The notes beneath the pieces were generated by a model. That model saw only the letters and a program-made list of their open reading frames with translations, ran no database searches and was not told the origin of the DNA. Positions 9,208-17,301 of a stretch of 64,000 nt of DNA are shown here, in pieces. The translations under genes and the position numbers were made by a program. This DNA comes from Thermoproteota archaeon (GTDB taxonomy: Archaea; Thermoproteota; Methanomethylicia; Culexarchaeales; B10-G16), in NCBI GenBank assembly GCA_003649185.1, contig QMRB01000003.1, forward strand, positions 1 to 64,000, written 5' to 3'. Every line of letters begins with the position of its first letter. Position 1 is the stretch's first letter.

Positions 9208-11068
9208 TCTTCTCCACCTCTATAGCGTTGAATGGACATATATATGAGCATGAACCGCACCCATTGCATAGTGAAGGGATGATGACAGGTCCCTTTTCAT
9301 CGTTCCAAAGAATAGCTGGACAGCCAAATGTAGATATACAACTTCTACATTTAACGCATTTATCATAATTTATATGTACTGAATGAAGTTTTATACCCAT
9401 TCTCCTAGCAAGTAAAGCACATTCCCTTCTAGCTATAATTACAAATACTCCATTTCTATTGGTTAAGGCTTCTTCGAAAACTTTGATACATGACACAATA
9501 TCATATGGATCAACAACTTTAACCTTCTCAACTCCCAATCCCTTTACAACATCCACTATATCGACTTCAACCGCCTTGGAGCCGTCGGCTTTAAATTCAA
9601 CTCCGGGATGTGGCTGATGACCCGTCATCGCTGTGATACGATTATCTAAAATTACAACCACTATGTTTTCTTTGAGGTGGACTGCGTCAGCCAAAGCTGG
9701 AAGTCCAGCATGGAAGAAGGTGGAGTCCCCTATTGTTGCCACTACAGGTTTATCGTATCCAGCAAACTTTAAACCTAAAGCCATGGAGATACTTGCACCC
9801 ATACAATGCTCAGTCCATATGGCTTCCAAAGGCTTCTGTAGGCTTAGAGCATAGCAGCCTATATCTCCAAAGATCGGGACATCTTCACGTTTATATCCCA
9901 ATCTTCTAATAGCCGTTAGAAGAGCATAATATGCTGACCTATGAGGACATCCAGGACACATGGGTGGAGGTCTTGAAGGAACTTTGAACTTCTCTAGATC
10001 ATTGCTTTCACGGTGTGGAGGCTTTGAGAAGAGGAAGCGTGAAACAGCATCTTTAACTATAGATGGATTTAATTCACCTTCAAAGGGCAGGTAACCGTTC
10101 AATTTTCCATAAAATTTAGGTGAATTTTCATTGAGCGTTGAAAATGCTCTAATAGAGAATTCGAGGAACGGGGTCAACTCTTCAACAAATAATATATGTT
10201 TACAGTGGGAGAGAAAGCTGTTAATCAGCTTCTTCGGCAATGGATTACATATACCGATTTTGAGAATTGAGCAGTCCCCAACATTTAACCTTTTCAGAAC
10301 CTCAACAACATATAGATAACTTACACCTGAAGTTATTATTCCAAAATCTCCTTTAAGAAGCAAACTGTTCAGTGGACAGTTATCTGAAATTTTCTCAGCG
10401 GTTTTCATTCTTTCATCAAGCCATCTATGTCTCTCATAATTCCATTTCATAGAAGCCCTAACATATCTTGGAAGATCCCTTGGAAAGATTGGTTTACGTT
10501 CAAGGCGTTTAACATCACCAAGCACTATATCTGCAGTTGTATGGTTGACACGGGTAGTCGTCCTCAAAAAAACTGGAAGTTTAAGTCTCTCTGAAATTTC
10601 AAGCCCCCAAACAACGGCGTCTTTAGCCTCCTGCGGGGAGGATGGATCCAGCATCGGTAGACCTGTAAGAATAGAGTAGAAGCGGCTGTCCTGCTCGGTT
10701 TGCGTGGTGTGAGGGCCGGGATCATCGGCAACCAATATGATCATTCCGCCGTTGACACCGCAATATGCCGCTGAGAAAATGGAATCTGAAGCCACATTTA
10801 AACCTGGAGCTTTCATGGTAACCATGGATCTCAAACCGGCATTTGAAGCTGCCAATGCAACTTCAAATGCAACCTTCTCATTAGCAAACCATTCAACTTT
10901 AACTCCAACCTTTTCGGAGATCCTTGAAAGAGCCATTATAACCTCTGAGGACGGTGTTCCAGGATATCCTGTAACAACGTGAACACCACCCTCCAATGCT
11001 CCTCGAGCTATAGCTTCATTTCCCATTAGCAGAACTTTTTCTCCAGCATGGCCGAGAATAGTGTTCAA
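9200..11068 (-). CDS. iorA: Indolepyruvate ferredoxin oxidoreductase alpha subunit
   Basis: Catalytic subunit of aryl-pyruvate oxidation, 622 residues. The N-terminal pyruvate-oxidoreductase domain (GNEAIARGALEGGVHVVTGYPGTPSSE) is followed by a thiamine-diphosphate domain (CPGCPHRSAYYALL and the GDSTFFHAGLPAL ... ILDN motif) and a C-terminal ferredoxin domain with two [4Fe-4S] cysteine sets (CVKCRSCISTFGCP and CNGCGSCSYICPF). The start overlaps the acyl-CoA synthetase stop as ATGA. The product acyl-CoA is the likely substrate of that upstream synthetase subunit. Confidence 0.96.
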   Translation of the reverse strand: MNTILGHAGEKVLLMGNEAIARGALEGGVHVVTGYPGTPSSEVIMALSRISEKVGVKVEWFANEKVAFEVALAASNAGLRSMVTMKAPGLNVASDSIFSAAYCGVNGGMIILVADDPGPHTTQTEQDSRFYSILTGLPMLDPSSPQEAKDAVVWGLEISERLKLPVFLRTTTRVNHTTADIVLGDVKRLERKPIFPRDLPRYVRASMKWNYERHRWLDERMKTAEKISDNCPLNSLLLKGDFGIITSGVSYLYVVEVLKRLNVGDCSILKIGICNPLPKKLINSFLSHCKHILFVEELTPFLEFSIRAFSTLNENSPKFYGKLNGYLPFEGELNPSIVKDAVSRFLFSKPPHRESNDLEKFKVPSRPPPMCPGCPHRSAYYALLTAIRRLGYKREDVPIFGDIGCYALSLQKPLEAIWTEHCMGASISMALGLKFAGYDKPVVATIGDSTFFHAGLPALADAVHLKENIVVVILDNRITAMTGHQPHPGVEFKADGSKAVEVDIVDVVKGLGVEKVKVVDPYDIVSCIKVFEEALTNRNGVFVIIARRECALLARRMGIKLHSVHINYDKCVKCRSCISTFGCPAILWNDEKGPVIIPSLCNGCGSCSYICPFNAIEVEKNG

Positions 11069-12432
11069 GATCTCTCACCTCTTAAACGGCCGAAATAGGA
11101 GAGAGCTTTCAAACTGTAAACGGCATCCATAATTGAATATGCACAGGGTATATTATGTTTCTCAAGGTATTTAATGCTCTTCATAACCATACTGCCGTAG
11201 AGGAAGCAGGGGATCACTGGAATCTCCGAATATACATCATATAGGTCGACTATAGCCTTTGCAGCATCCATCGGATCCATGAAACTTGGAGGAACACAGA
11301 TAGATAATATGTAATCATATTCCATTGATGATGAAATCTCCTTTAAAGTATTGAAATACCAGTCGTAACCGGCCATAGCCGTTAAGTCTATGGGATTTCT
11401 CAAACTACATATGGATGGTAGAAAAGTGGATAATTTTTCTTTAAGTCTTTCTGAAGGTTCCGGAACGGATAAACCTAGAGATTCACACATATCGGTTGCA
11501 ACCACTCCTGGACCGCCCGAATTGGTAACAACCACGACACGCTCACCATTAGAGGAGGAATGATAAGCCGAGATCTTTGCCGACGAGAAGAGGGAACCTA
11601 TACTTGGAACCTCAAATATACCGCACTGTTTAAAAACTGCGGAATATACTGCATATGGAGAAGCCAGTGAACCTGTATGGGAAGCAGCAGCCCTTAAACC
11701 TGCAGAAAACTTTCCACCTTTAAGTGCAATTATCGGCTTTAAACCTTTAAACTTTCTAATGGATTCGAGGAAAGATCTGCCGCTGTGAAGTGTTTCCACA
11801 TAAATTGCAATAGATTTAGTTTCCTCATCTCTTAAGAGATATTTGAGAACATCCATCTCATTGACATCGCAGGAATTTCCGCAGCTCACAAACTTGTTGA
11901 AACCGATGACTCCAGCTCTAGCCATGGCGAACATAACTCCGCCAACAGCTCCGCTCTGAGAGATAAGAGATACAGGACCCTTTGGAACTCTGAACTCTAA
12001 GCAGGCATGAAAATTTGCAGATGTATTTATAATGCCCGCACTATTTGGACCGATAATTCTAACATCATAACGTTTAGCGTTTTCTAAAAGCAGTTTCTCC
12101 AATTTTCGATTACCTATCTCGCTGAAGCCGGCCGATATTATAATGCATCCTTTAATACCATGTAGACCACACTCCTTCACAATGTTTGGAACGGTTTTTG
12201 AAGGGGTAACTATGACGGCTACATCGATCTTTGAAGATGTATCCGAAATGGATTTATACACTTTTAAGCCTAAAATTTCACCTCCCTTAGGGTTTACTGG
12301 AAATATTTCTCCGCTGAATCCGCATTCCAAGATGCTTCGGACAAGCTCAAACCCTATTTTTCCAGGTTTATGTGATGCTCCCACTATGGCGACGGATTCA
12401 GGTTCAAAGAAGAAATCTATATTTGAAGACAT
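11065..12432 (-). CDS. ADP-forming acyl-CoA synthetase, alpha subunit
   Basis: Makes ATP from aryl- or acyl-CoA, ADP and phosphate in peptide fermentation. The protein begins with a CoA-binding Rossmann domain (EPESVAIVGASHKPGKIGF), then the succinyl-CoA-ligase-like domains; the phosphorylated histidine is in ASHTGSLASP. The ATG at 12432 behind AGGAGG is the start; a longer open frame upstream overlaps moaD and is spurious. At 455 residues it is an alpha-only subunit; the ATP-grasp beta subunit is not in the window. Its stop overlaps iorA, supporting a fermentative oxidoreductase-synthetase pair. Confidence 0.9.
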   Translation of the reverse strand: MSSNIDFFFEPESVAIVGASHKPGKIGFELVRSILECGFSGEIFPVNPKGGEILGLKVYKSISDTSSKIDVAVIVTPSKTVPNIVKECGLHGIKGCIIISAGFSEIGNRKLEKLLLENAKRYDVRIIGPNSAGIINTSANFHACLEFRVPKGPVSLISQSGAVGGVMFAMARAGVIGFNKFVSCGNSCDVNEMDVLKYLLRDEETKSIAIYVETLHSGRSFLESIRKFKGLKPIIALKGGKFSAGLRAAASHTGSLASPYAVYSAVFKQCGIFEVPSIGSLFSSAKISAYHSSSNGERVVVVTNSGGPGVVATDMCESLGLSVPEPSERLKEKLSTFLPSICSLRNPIDLTAMAGYDWYFNTLKEISSSMEYDYILSICVPPSFMDPMDAAKAIVDLYDVYSEIPVIPCFLYGSMVMKSIKYLEKHNIPCAYSIMDAVYSLKALSYFGRLRGERS

Positions 12433-12443
12433 TATTACGCCTC

Positions 12444-12731
12444 CTAACCGCCATGAACTGTTGGAAGAAAAACCACTACATCTCCATCGCTCAACTTGAA
12501 GTCTAATCCACCTAGACAATCTAAACTTATATCATTAACTAATATTATAATTTCAGGTCTAGTATTATATGAAGTGTCCGTGAAGATCATCTTTTTAGCA
12601 TCATCAGCTAGGCATCCGCGAAGTTTTAGAAGTAGATCTTTAACGGAAACTTCCCCTTCAAATTTGAAGATCATTTTATCTTTTCCAATAGAGTTGCGGA
12701 GAGGGCCGAGAAAGATGACAGTAACATTCAA
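12444..12731 (-). CDS. MoaD/ThiS-family ubiquitin-like sulfur carrier
   Basis: A 95-residue beta-grasp protein ending in the diagnostic Gly-Gly (LPTVHGG), which is adenylated and thiocarboxylated in cofactor synthesis or tRNA thiolation. The start MNVTVIFLGPLRNSIGKDK resembles MoaD. It lies in the fermentative operon, far from moaC/mobB/moaA at 45.5-47.7 kb. It could supply sulfur for a tungstopterin enzyme of the same pathway, or act as a SAMP-like modifier; the sequence does not decide. Confidence 0.82.
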   Translation of the reverse strand: MNVTVIFLGPLRNSIGKDKMIFKFEGEVSVKDLLLKLRGCLADDAKKMIFTDTSYNTRPEIIILVNDISLDCLGGLDFKLSDGDVVVFLPTVHGG

Positions 12732-12733
12732 GA

Positions 12734-13567
12734 TTAAACCTCCTCGAAGAAATACAAATATTCCTCATATCTTCTCCCCTTAAATATTCCTGGAGGAATA
12801 AGCTTTCCCCTTCTATCTTTCAAAAATTCCATGAAGAGTATTCTTGCTTCACATAGATCATGCATCTTCAAAATCTTTAATGGAACTTTGAGATTGACAG
12901 GTCTATAAGGTAGGACGTGCCTAGTGGATTTATGTGGTAGGAGGCGGCCTGATTTAGCCAACATCACTACATCACGCTTAGATATAGGAGGAAAACTTAT
13001 AACACCTATACATCTACCCGAATTTAAAGCATCCATAGCTTCAAATTCCGGAATATAATTCACCTTGAAACCCGACGAGGACATATGGGATTCAATATTT
13101 TTAACCAAGCTGAAACTTTCAAATAGATCTCTAGACTTAAAAACATAAAAACCATTAGAGAAGACTAGTAGAGGATAAGCATTTATATAGTCATTTAACT
13201 TTTCTTTGGGAAGTGGATTTGAAAGGAAAGGCAAAGCCTCTAAGAAAAATTTAAATTTATCTTCAGAACCTTGGATGATACGCCACCAAGCGTGAACTTT
13301 AACTCTAGGATCATTATAATCAACAAGACAGACAGGTATAAAATTTAAATTCAAAGCTTTAACGGCTGCAACCCTATGCATACCGTCTAAAACGACATTT
13401 GAATTTTCATCGACAATTACAGGATCCTTTAAATGGCCAACCCTGCTAAGATCAGCTATTAGAAGTCTAAGCGAAGAGGGAATAGTCTCCTCATGAATGT
13501 AGAGGTCATTGACAGGAAGAATGGTGAGCGAAACCTCGAAACCGAGCTCTGATATTCTCAGCTCCAA
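12734..13567 (-). CDS. SerK-like (ParB-fold) serine kinase
   Basis: Resembles the ADP-dependent free-serine kinase SerK of Thermococcus, often misannotated as ParB. Shared features are the catalytic-glutamate region (ILPVNDLYIHEE), the loop VVLDGMHRVAAVKAL where SerK has DGHHR, the VDY strand, and a C-terminal STRHVLPYRPVNLKV block. The Met in DGMHR is a departure from the usual His. About 40 extra residues follow, ending YEEYLYFFEEV. The start is TTG at 13567, behind GAGGTGG. It heads the operon with moaD 2 nt downstream. A DNA-binding role is less likely because no helix-turn-helix is visible. Confidence 0.72.
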   Translation of the reverse strand: MELRISELGFEVSLTILPVNDLYIHEETIPSSLRLLIADLSRVGHLKDPVIVDENSNVVLDGMHRVAAVKALNLNFIPVCLVDYNDPRVKVHAWWRIIQGSEDKFKFFLEALPFLSNPLPKEKLNDYINAYPLLVFSNGFYVFKSRDLFESFSLVKNIESHMSSSGFKVNYIPEFEAMDALNSGRCIGVISFPPISKRDVVMLAKSGRLLPHKSTRHVLPYRPVNLKVPLKILKMHDLCEARILFMEFLKDRRGKLIPPGIFKGRRYEEYLYFFEEV

Positions 13568-13622
13568 TCAATCCACCTCAAACTATTTTAACATCAATCC
13601 ATTTAAAAGCATAGGGACCACA

Positions 13623-14777
13623 GTGAAAGTAACTGAGATACCTTTAAAAAAGATTATGATGAAGAATGATTTGAAAGGAAAACTGTCTTTAAAATCTCAA
13701 ATTAAAGCAGAATCAGATTACCATGCTAGAAGAAAGCCGAGGCCATGTGGTCTCACCGTTCACCCCGGCATAGGATGTACGAATCGATGCATCTATTGCT
13801 ATATTCAAGATATGGGTTTCAGCTTTACGAAGATCACACCTTACGGATTAACTGGAAGAGAACTGGCTTATGCACTTCTATCGAACCCCTTCTTCTATCC
13901 AACACGTCAAGGAACATATATTGCGATTGGAAGTATTACAGAACCCTTCCATCAGAAGATTAAAGAGAAAACGATGCAGTATCTTTTAAGCATCAGCAGG
14001 CTTGGAAATCCCATCCAATTTTCAACCAAGGAACATATAGACAGGGAGACTGCAAGAGTAATGGCAAGGCTGAAAAGCCCTATAAGCCCCCTAATCACCA
14101 TAACGACTATTCATAGAAGAGAGATTTTAGAGCCGCAGGCGCCGCCAATATATAGAAGACTTCAAACTATAAGGAATTTGAAGAGGGAAGGAATGAAGCC
14201 GATGCTATTTCTAAGACCAATAATACCGGGAATAACTGATGTGGAGATCGATGAAATCATCGGTGAAGCCAAACATGCAGGGGTGATCGGTGTAGTTATA
14301 GGTGGATTGAGAATTACGAGAAATATAATTGAAAGAATGAGAAGAAAGGGGATAGATGTCGAAGAAATTATGAGAAGACTTAAAGGGAAAAAATTGAGCA
14401 ATAGACAAATCTATGTAGGAATGAGAGATTTAAAGGAGAAGATAGTGGAAGTGGTAAGAGAAAATGGTTTAAAAATTTTCAAATCAGCCTGCTGTGCCAC
14501 TGCATATGTCTCTGAAACACCATGCATAAACATATGCTGGGAAGGACAAATATGCACAAAATGCAATAATAAATGTGTAGAAAAGATTCCGGAGATAACT
14601 TTGGAAGAAATTGGACATCTCACAAAAATGATAATTGGAAGAGAAACGAAGAAAATAGTTAGAAAGAAATATGAGACAACTATCTATATTGAAAAGATCG
14701 CGAAGAGCAAAGTTGAAATACTTAAATATGGTTTGCAAGTATTATTGAGAAACAGGATTAGAATTAGATTCATCTGA
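13623..14777 (+). CDS. Radical SAM protein, spore-photoproduct-lyase-like family
   Basis: A 384-residue radical SAM enzyme with the cluster motif CTNRCIYC followed by the SPL-like pattern ([31 protein letters not shown]). Cysteines near the C-terminus ([28 protein letters not shown]) suggest a second metal centre. Open frame extends upstream to 13509 but overlaps the divergent SerK-like gene; I prefer the GTG at 13623. The reaction is unknown; DNA photolesion repair would be a guess. Confidence 0.82.
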   Translation: MKVTEIPLKKIMMKNDLKGKLSLKSQIKAESDYHARRKPRPCGLTVHPGIGCTNRCIYCYIQDMGFSFTKITPYGLTGRELAYALLSNPFFYPTRQGTYIAIGSITEPFHQKIKEKTMQYLLSISRLGNPIQFSTKEHIDRETARVMARLKSPISPLITITTIHRREILEPQAPPIYRRLQTIRNLKREGMKPMLFLRPIIPGITDVEIDEIIGEAKHAGVIGVVIGGLRITRNIIERMRRKGIDVEEIMRRLKGKKLSNRQIYVGMRDLKEKIVEVVRENGLKIFKSACCATAYVSETPCINICWEGQICTKCNNKCVEKIPEITLEEIGHLTKMIIGRETKKIVRKKYETTIYIEKIAKSKVEILKYGLQVLLRNRIRIRFI

Positions 14778-15011
14778 ACTTTTCGAAACCTCCTCCGAAA
14801 CCTCTTCCATAGACTCCTCCTCCATTAGTTTAATCTTGACAAGTCTAGTAATATATCCCGCAATTCTATTTCTCAAACGCTTAGAGGGAATATCCGTCAA
14901 CTCTGCAACCAGCTTCTTATTAGCCTCAAAATCCTCGGAAAAACTGTCTGGAAAACGCTCTAAAAGTTCTCTTGCAACCCGTTTAACTATGCCCGGCCTT
15001 ACCTTCCCCAA
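14742..15011 (-). CDS. rps17e: 30S ribosomal protein S17e
   Basis: Archaeal/eukaryotic small-subunit protein. The segment [20 protein letters not shown] and the block [18 protein letters not shown] are family hallmarks. The TTG start at 15011 lies six bases after GGTGGGG and gives an 89-residue protein; a longer frame upstream is not conserved. The C-terminus is an acidic serine-rich tail ([16 protein letters not shown]). Its 3' end overlaps the convergent radical SAM gene by 36 nt. Confidence 0.93.
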   Translation of the reverse strand: MGKVRPGIVKRVARELLERFPDSFSEDFEANKKLVAELTDIPSKRLRNRIAGYITRLVKIKLMEEESMEEVSEEVSKSSDESNSNPVSQ

Positions 15012-15112
15012 TACAGACCCCACCAAAAAATAATAGTTCACACTTTTAAAGATGACTCTAACAAAAGCAAAATTCATTAATATGTTAAGTAAAACTTAGT
15101 ATGGTGCATAAA

Positions 15113-15337
15113 ATGCCCGAACTTCCATTAGCACCCATAGACAGACTTATAAGAAAAGCTGGAGCATACAGGGTAAGTGAAGAGGCAGCTGAAGCATTAA
15201 GAGAAATATTAGAGGAGATAGCTATAGAAGTGTCGAGAGAAGCTATAGAACTTGCAAACCATGCAAATAGAAGAACAGTCACCGATGAAGATATTAAACT
15301 GGCTGCAAAGAGACTGCTGAAGACGATAAGATATTGA
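15113..15337 (+). CDS. Archaeal histone
   Basis: Histone-fold DNA-wrapping protein of 74 residues. It starts MPELPLAPIDRLIRKAGAYRVS and carries the RRTVTDEDIKLAAKR loop-helix. The ATG at 15113 has GGTG six bases upstream; an ATG four codons earlier is possible. No tail is present. It lies between divergent S17e and the L13e gene and is probably monocistronic, since more than 50 A+T-rich bases separate it from L13e. Confidence 0.95.
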   Translation: MPELPLAPIDRLIRKAGAYRVSEEAAEALREILEEIAIEVSREAIELANHANRRTVTDEDIKLAAKRLLKTIRY

Positions 15338-15391
15338 ATTGAAAATAAAACCTCCCTATATTTTATTTAAATTTTATAAGGAGGAATATGC

Positions 15392-15625
15392 ATGGAGATG
15401 GTAAAGGTAAAAACGCCTAGACTGAAAGTTAAAGGGAGAATTTTAAAAGAGTGGAAAGAGGGAAGAGGCTTCAGTAAAGGAGAAGTTATGGAGGCAGGGA
15501 TAAGCATCAGCGAAGCAAGAAGAATGAAGCTGAGAATAGATAAAAGAAGGAGAAGTAAACATCAAGAAAATATTGAAATATTGAAAAAGCTAGTTTCAAA
15601 TAAGTTGGAAGCCGGGGTAGCCTAG
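15392..15625 (+). CDS. rpl13e: 50S ribosomal protein L13e
   Basis: Short archaeal form (77 residues) of eukaryotic L13. Recognised by GRGFSKGEVMEAGI, ARRMKLRIDKRRRS and ENIEILKKL, which match the conserved core of L13e. ATG start eight bases after AGGAGG. The last five codons, including the TAG stop, are the first 15 bases of the tRNA-Ser(CGA) gene, so the coding region and the tRNA overlap on the same strand. L13e occurs in crenarchaeal and related genomes, which helps placement. Confidence 0.88.
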   Translation: MEMVKVKTPRLKVKGRILKEWKEGRGFSKGEVMEAGISISEARRMKLRIDKRRRSKHQENIEILKKLVSNKLEAGVA

Positions 15626-15719
15626 CGGTAAGGCGCAGGCCTCGAGATCTATGAGAGAAAGGGGCAGGAAAGCCTGTGCCCGTTTTACGGGCACGTGGGT
15701 TCAAATCCCACCCCCGGCG
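15611..15719 (+). tRNA. tRNA-Ser(CGA) with a 24-nt intron
   Basis: Class II tRNA: acceptor stem GCCGGGG/CCCCGGC, D stem GCC/GGC, anticodon stem CAGGC/GCCTG, a long variable arm (GCCCG/CGGGC) and T arm GTGGG-TTCAAAT-CCCAC. The discriminator is G and CCA is encoded (15720-15722), both fitting serine. The mature loop reads CTCGAGA with anticodon CGA. A 24-nt intron (15647-15670) sits at the canonical 37/38 position; the flanking bulge-helix-bulge is imperfect (one C-A mismatch in the central helix). Its first 15 bases are also the end of the L13e coding region. Confidence 0.95.
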
Positions 15720-15722
15720 CCA

Positions 15723-15906
15723 TATTAAAGCTAAAGATACACTCTATTCTTACTCTTTTCAGCTAAAATCGGGCTTGAATTTTGCACGGCAACTCTATTT
15801 CGCATCCAGGTTCGAACCTTTCAAACTTATTAGACCGGTCTGCCATTTCCTTTTTCGGGACTATGCGTTGGGCTCCGATACCAGAAGAAGAGCGCTCAGC
15901 CTCATC
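15723..15906 (+). repeat. tRNA-Ser flank repeat, copy 1
   Basis: Sequence right after tRNA-Ser(CGA) that recurs after tRNA-Ser(GGA) (copy 2, 36008-36211) and, truncated, at 17190-17298 (copy 3). The core 15771-15837 is nearly identical to 36070-36136 and includes the palindrome GGTTCGAACC. Read on the minus strand, the core encodes EIELPCKI in all three copies, in the same frame, suggesting the repeat derives from the 3' end of a lost gene. In copy 1 that frame stops after CKIQARF. Confidence 0.75.
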
Positions 15907-16423
15907 CCAAGCCCTGTTCTGAAGACGAACTTTCTCACTTATCTCGCCTTTTATACATGAAGAGTATGTCGAACTTTTCAGCGCTTCCGGTCAGGTAGAA
16001 ATCCAGTAACACCTCATATGAGTTCACATGACCTAGGTAAAAATACTAGATGGTTTGCTTAGAACTTTGAAAAGCCATAAGCTAGTGATCGATGGGGGGC
16101 CTATCGCTGGATTCAGCATTCCATGTATACAGTATCACATAATATACTTCTTCACATGGATGCTGGTTTCTGCTAGCATACTCTTTCTCATAAACCATCG
16201 GTTAACAATCATTATTGTCTTTATGTGAATTCCAAAGAAGAAAAATGTTGCTGGACAAGTTTGGCGGGAATACTGTATCTATATGAAGCGAATAGGACGA
16301 TTATTATCCTGTCTTCGATACGAAAAAAGCAAAAATGAAATGTACATATGGCTGGTTCTAAACTTTGCCTTTACAGAGAAATTTAGACGAGAAAATGCAT
16401 CTTCTTCTCAGCGTCAAATCCTA
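15907..16423. other. Gene-poor stretch with decayed coding traces
   Basis: About 500 bases between the repeat and the PIN-toxin gene without a credible intact gene. On the minus strand, short open pieces in different frames (one containing SYEVLLDFYLTGSAEKFD, the next GEISEKVRLQNRAWDEAER) run towards the EIELPCKI segment of repeat copy 1. They look like one gene broken by frameshifts. I do not recognise the product. Confidence 0.45.
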
Positions 16424-16843
16424 TTAGCGAGTATACTTGTCTGGGTGACTATATTTTAATTCTGTAAGTTTTGCGTATTCTTTGTCATAACTTACTATTT
16501 CTAGATTCTCAACTATTCCAACGGCTGCGTGGAGACTGTCAAAATATGTTAGAAACTTGTACTTCTCTCTTAGCTTAAAGGCTTCACAGTGATATTCGGG
16601 TTTTATTGGGAATGTGCTTATTTCTCTATACTTAAGAAGGTTGCTAAGAGCGTTGTAGAAGGCTGTAACTTCCTTGACAATTATTGTTCTAGATTTTAGG
16701 AGTAGGTTTAGCTCTATGAGAGAATATGGAGAGATCTTAATCTTCCCAAGAAGGTTATCGAGAAATTTTACTACATCGGCGTGATGTTTATCTCCATGGG
16801 ATATTAGGGCAAGTAGGATGTCCGTTTCTATTAGTATTGACAG
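16424..16843 (-). CDS. PIN-domain (VapC-like) ribonuclease toxin with a CTG start
   Basis: A 139-residue PIN domain lies directly behind the AbrB-type gene. The reading frame starts LSILIETDILLALISHGDKH, continues with the second acidic patch SPYSLIELNLLL, and carries the third and fourth acidic residues in TYFDSLHAA and SYDKEY, the usual layout of Mg-dependent VapC ribonucleases. No ATG, GTG or TTG lies at the right place. CTG at 16841-16843 stands seven bases after AGGAGG and corresponds to the expected initiator. The antitoxin stop overlaps this ribosome-binding region. It is either a weak-start toxin or one silenced by an ATG-to-CTG change. Confidence 0.75.
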   Translation of the reverse strand: MSILIETDILLALISHGDKHHADVVKFLDNLLGKIKISPYSLIELNLLLKSRTIIVKEVTAFYNALSNLLKYREISTFPIKPEYHCEAFKLREKYKFLTYFDSLHAAVGIVENLEIVSYDKEYAKLTELKYSHPDKYTR

Positions 16844-16845
16844 TT

Positions 16846-17124
16846 CTAGGCCTCCTTTTGAAGTTCACGCTCCGCTACCCTATGCAATCTTTTGATTTCC
16901 TCCTCTACATCCATTGTACCTTTAACAACTAGTTTTTTAAAAGCCTTTAAAGGATCCTCTACAGGTTTTAGGGTTATCTCCCCTCTCTTAACGATGATCT
17001 TCACTACATTTTTTATATTGAACTGTCTCCTAATATTTGAGGGTATAACAATTCTTCCTTTCCGATCAACCTTTACTATAACCTCGTCCAATTGTGCCAC
17101 CTGAATGAGAGACCCACTTCCCAC
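16846..17124 (-). CDS. AbrB/SpoVT-type antitoxin
   Basis: A 92-residue protein with an N-terminal swapped-hairpin AbrB domain (VKVDRKGRIVIPSNIRRQFNI) and a C-terminal helical tail (MDVEEEIKRLHRVAERELQKE) that would wrap the toxin. This arrangement upstream of a PIN gene is the standard toxin-antitoxin layout, with the antitoxin first. The start is GTG at 17124; an in-frame GTG at 17103 just before the domain is the alternative. Such pairs normally repress their own promoter. Confidence 0.85.
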   Translation of the reverse strand: MGSGSLIQVAQLDEVIVKVDRKGRIVIPSNIRRQFNIKNVVKIIVKRGEITLKPVEDPLKAFKKLVVKGTMDVEEEIKRLHRVAERELQKEA

Positions 17125-17189
17125 TAAATAAACTTTCCCCCATTTATCCTTATTAAAATTAGATAACAGTTAAGTTATTGAGGATTGAA

Positions 17190-17298
17190 CCTATTTTCAG
17201 CATCATATTTCAAGCTGAAGATAAGCTCTGTTCTTGCTCTTTCAGCTAAAACCGCTAAAATTTTGGCTTGAATTTTACAGGGTAACTCTATTTCTCAA
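17190..17298 (+). repeat. tRNA-Ser flank repeat, copy 3, with a decayed tRNA 3' end
   Basis: The segment 17206-17298 aligns with the flanks of both tRNA-Ser genes (GAAGATAAGCTCTG, TTCTTGCTCTTT, GGCTTGAATTTTACAGGGTAA). The preceding 16 bases (17190-17205) align with the tRNA-Ser 3' end and CCA, with every mismatch a transition. The minus-strand frame is open here for about 40 codons, beginning EIELPCKIQAK and ending ENRFNPQ before TAA. The copy is cut off exactly at the MFS gene stop. Confidence 0.65.
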
Positions 17299-17301
17299 AG
17301 C

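Noticed and set aside
15676-15960. Plus-strand open frame overlapping tRNA-Ser(CGA)
   Set aside because: It begins inside the tRNA variable arm and runs through a repeated non-coding flank; the similar frame after the other tRNA-Ser is not conserved as protein.
16060-16220. Plus-strand hydrophobic frame in the gene-poor stretch after tRNA-Ser(CGA)
   Set aside because: No start codon with a ribosome-binding site, an in-frame stop just upstream, and no recognisable family.
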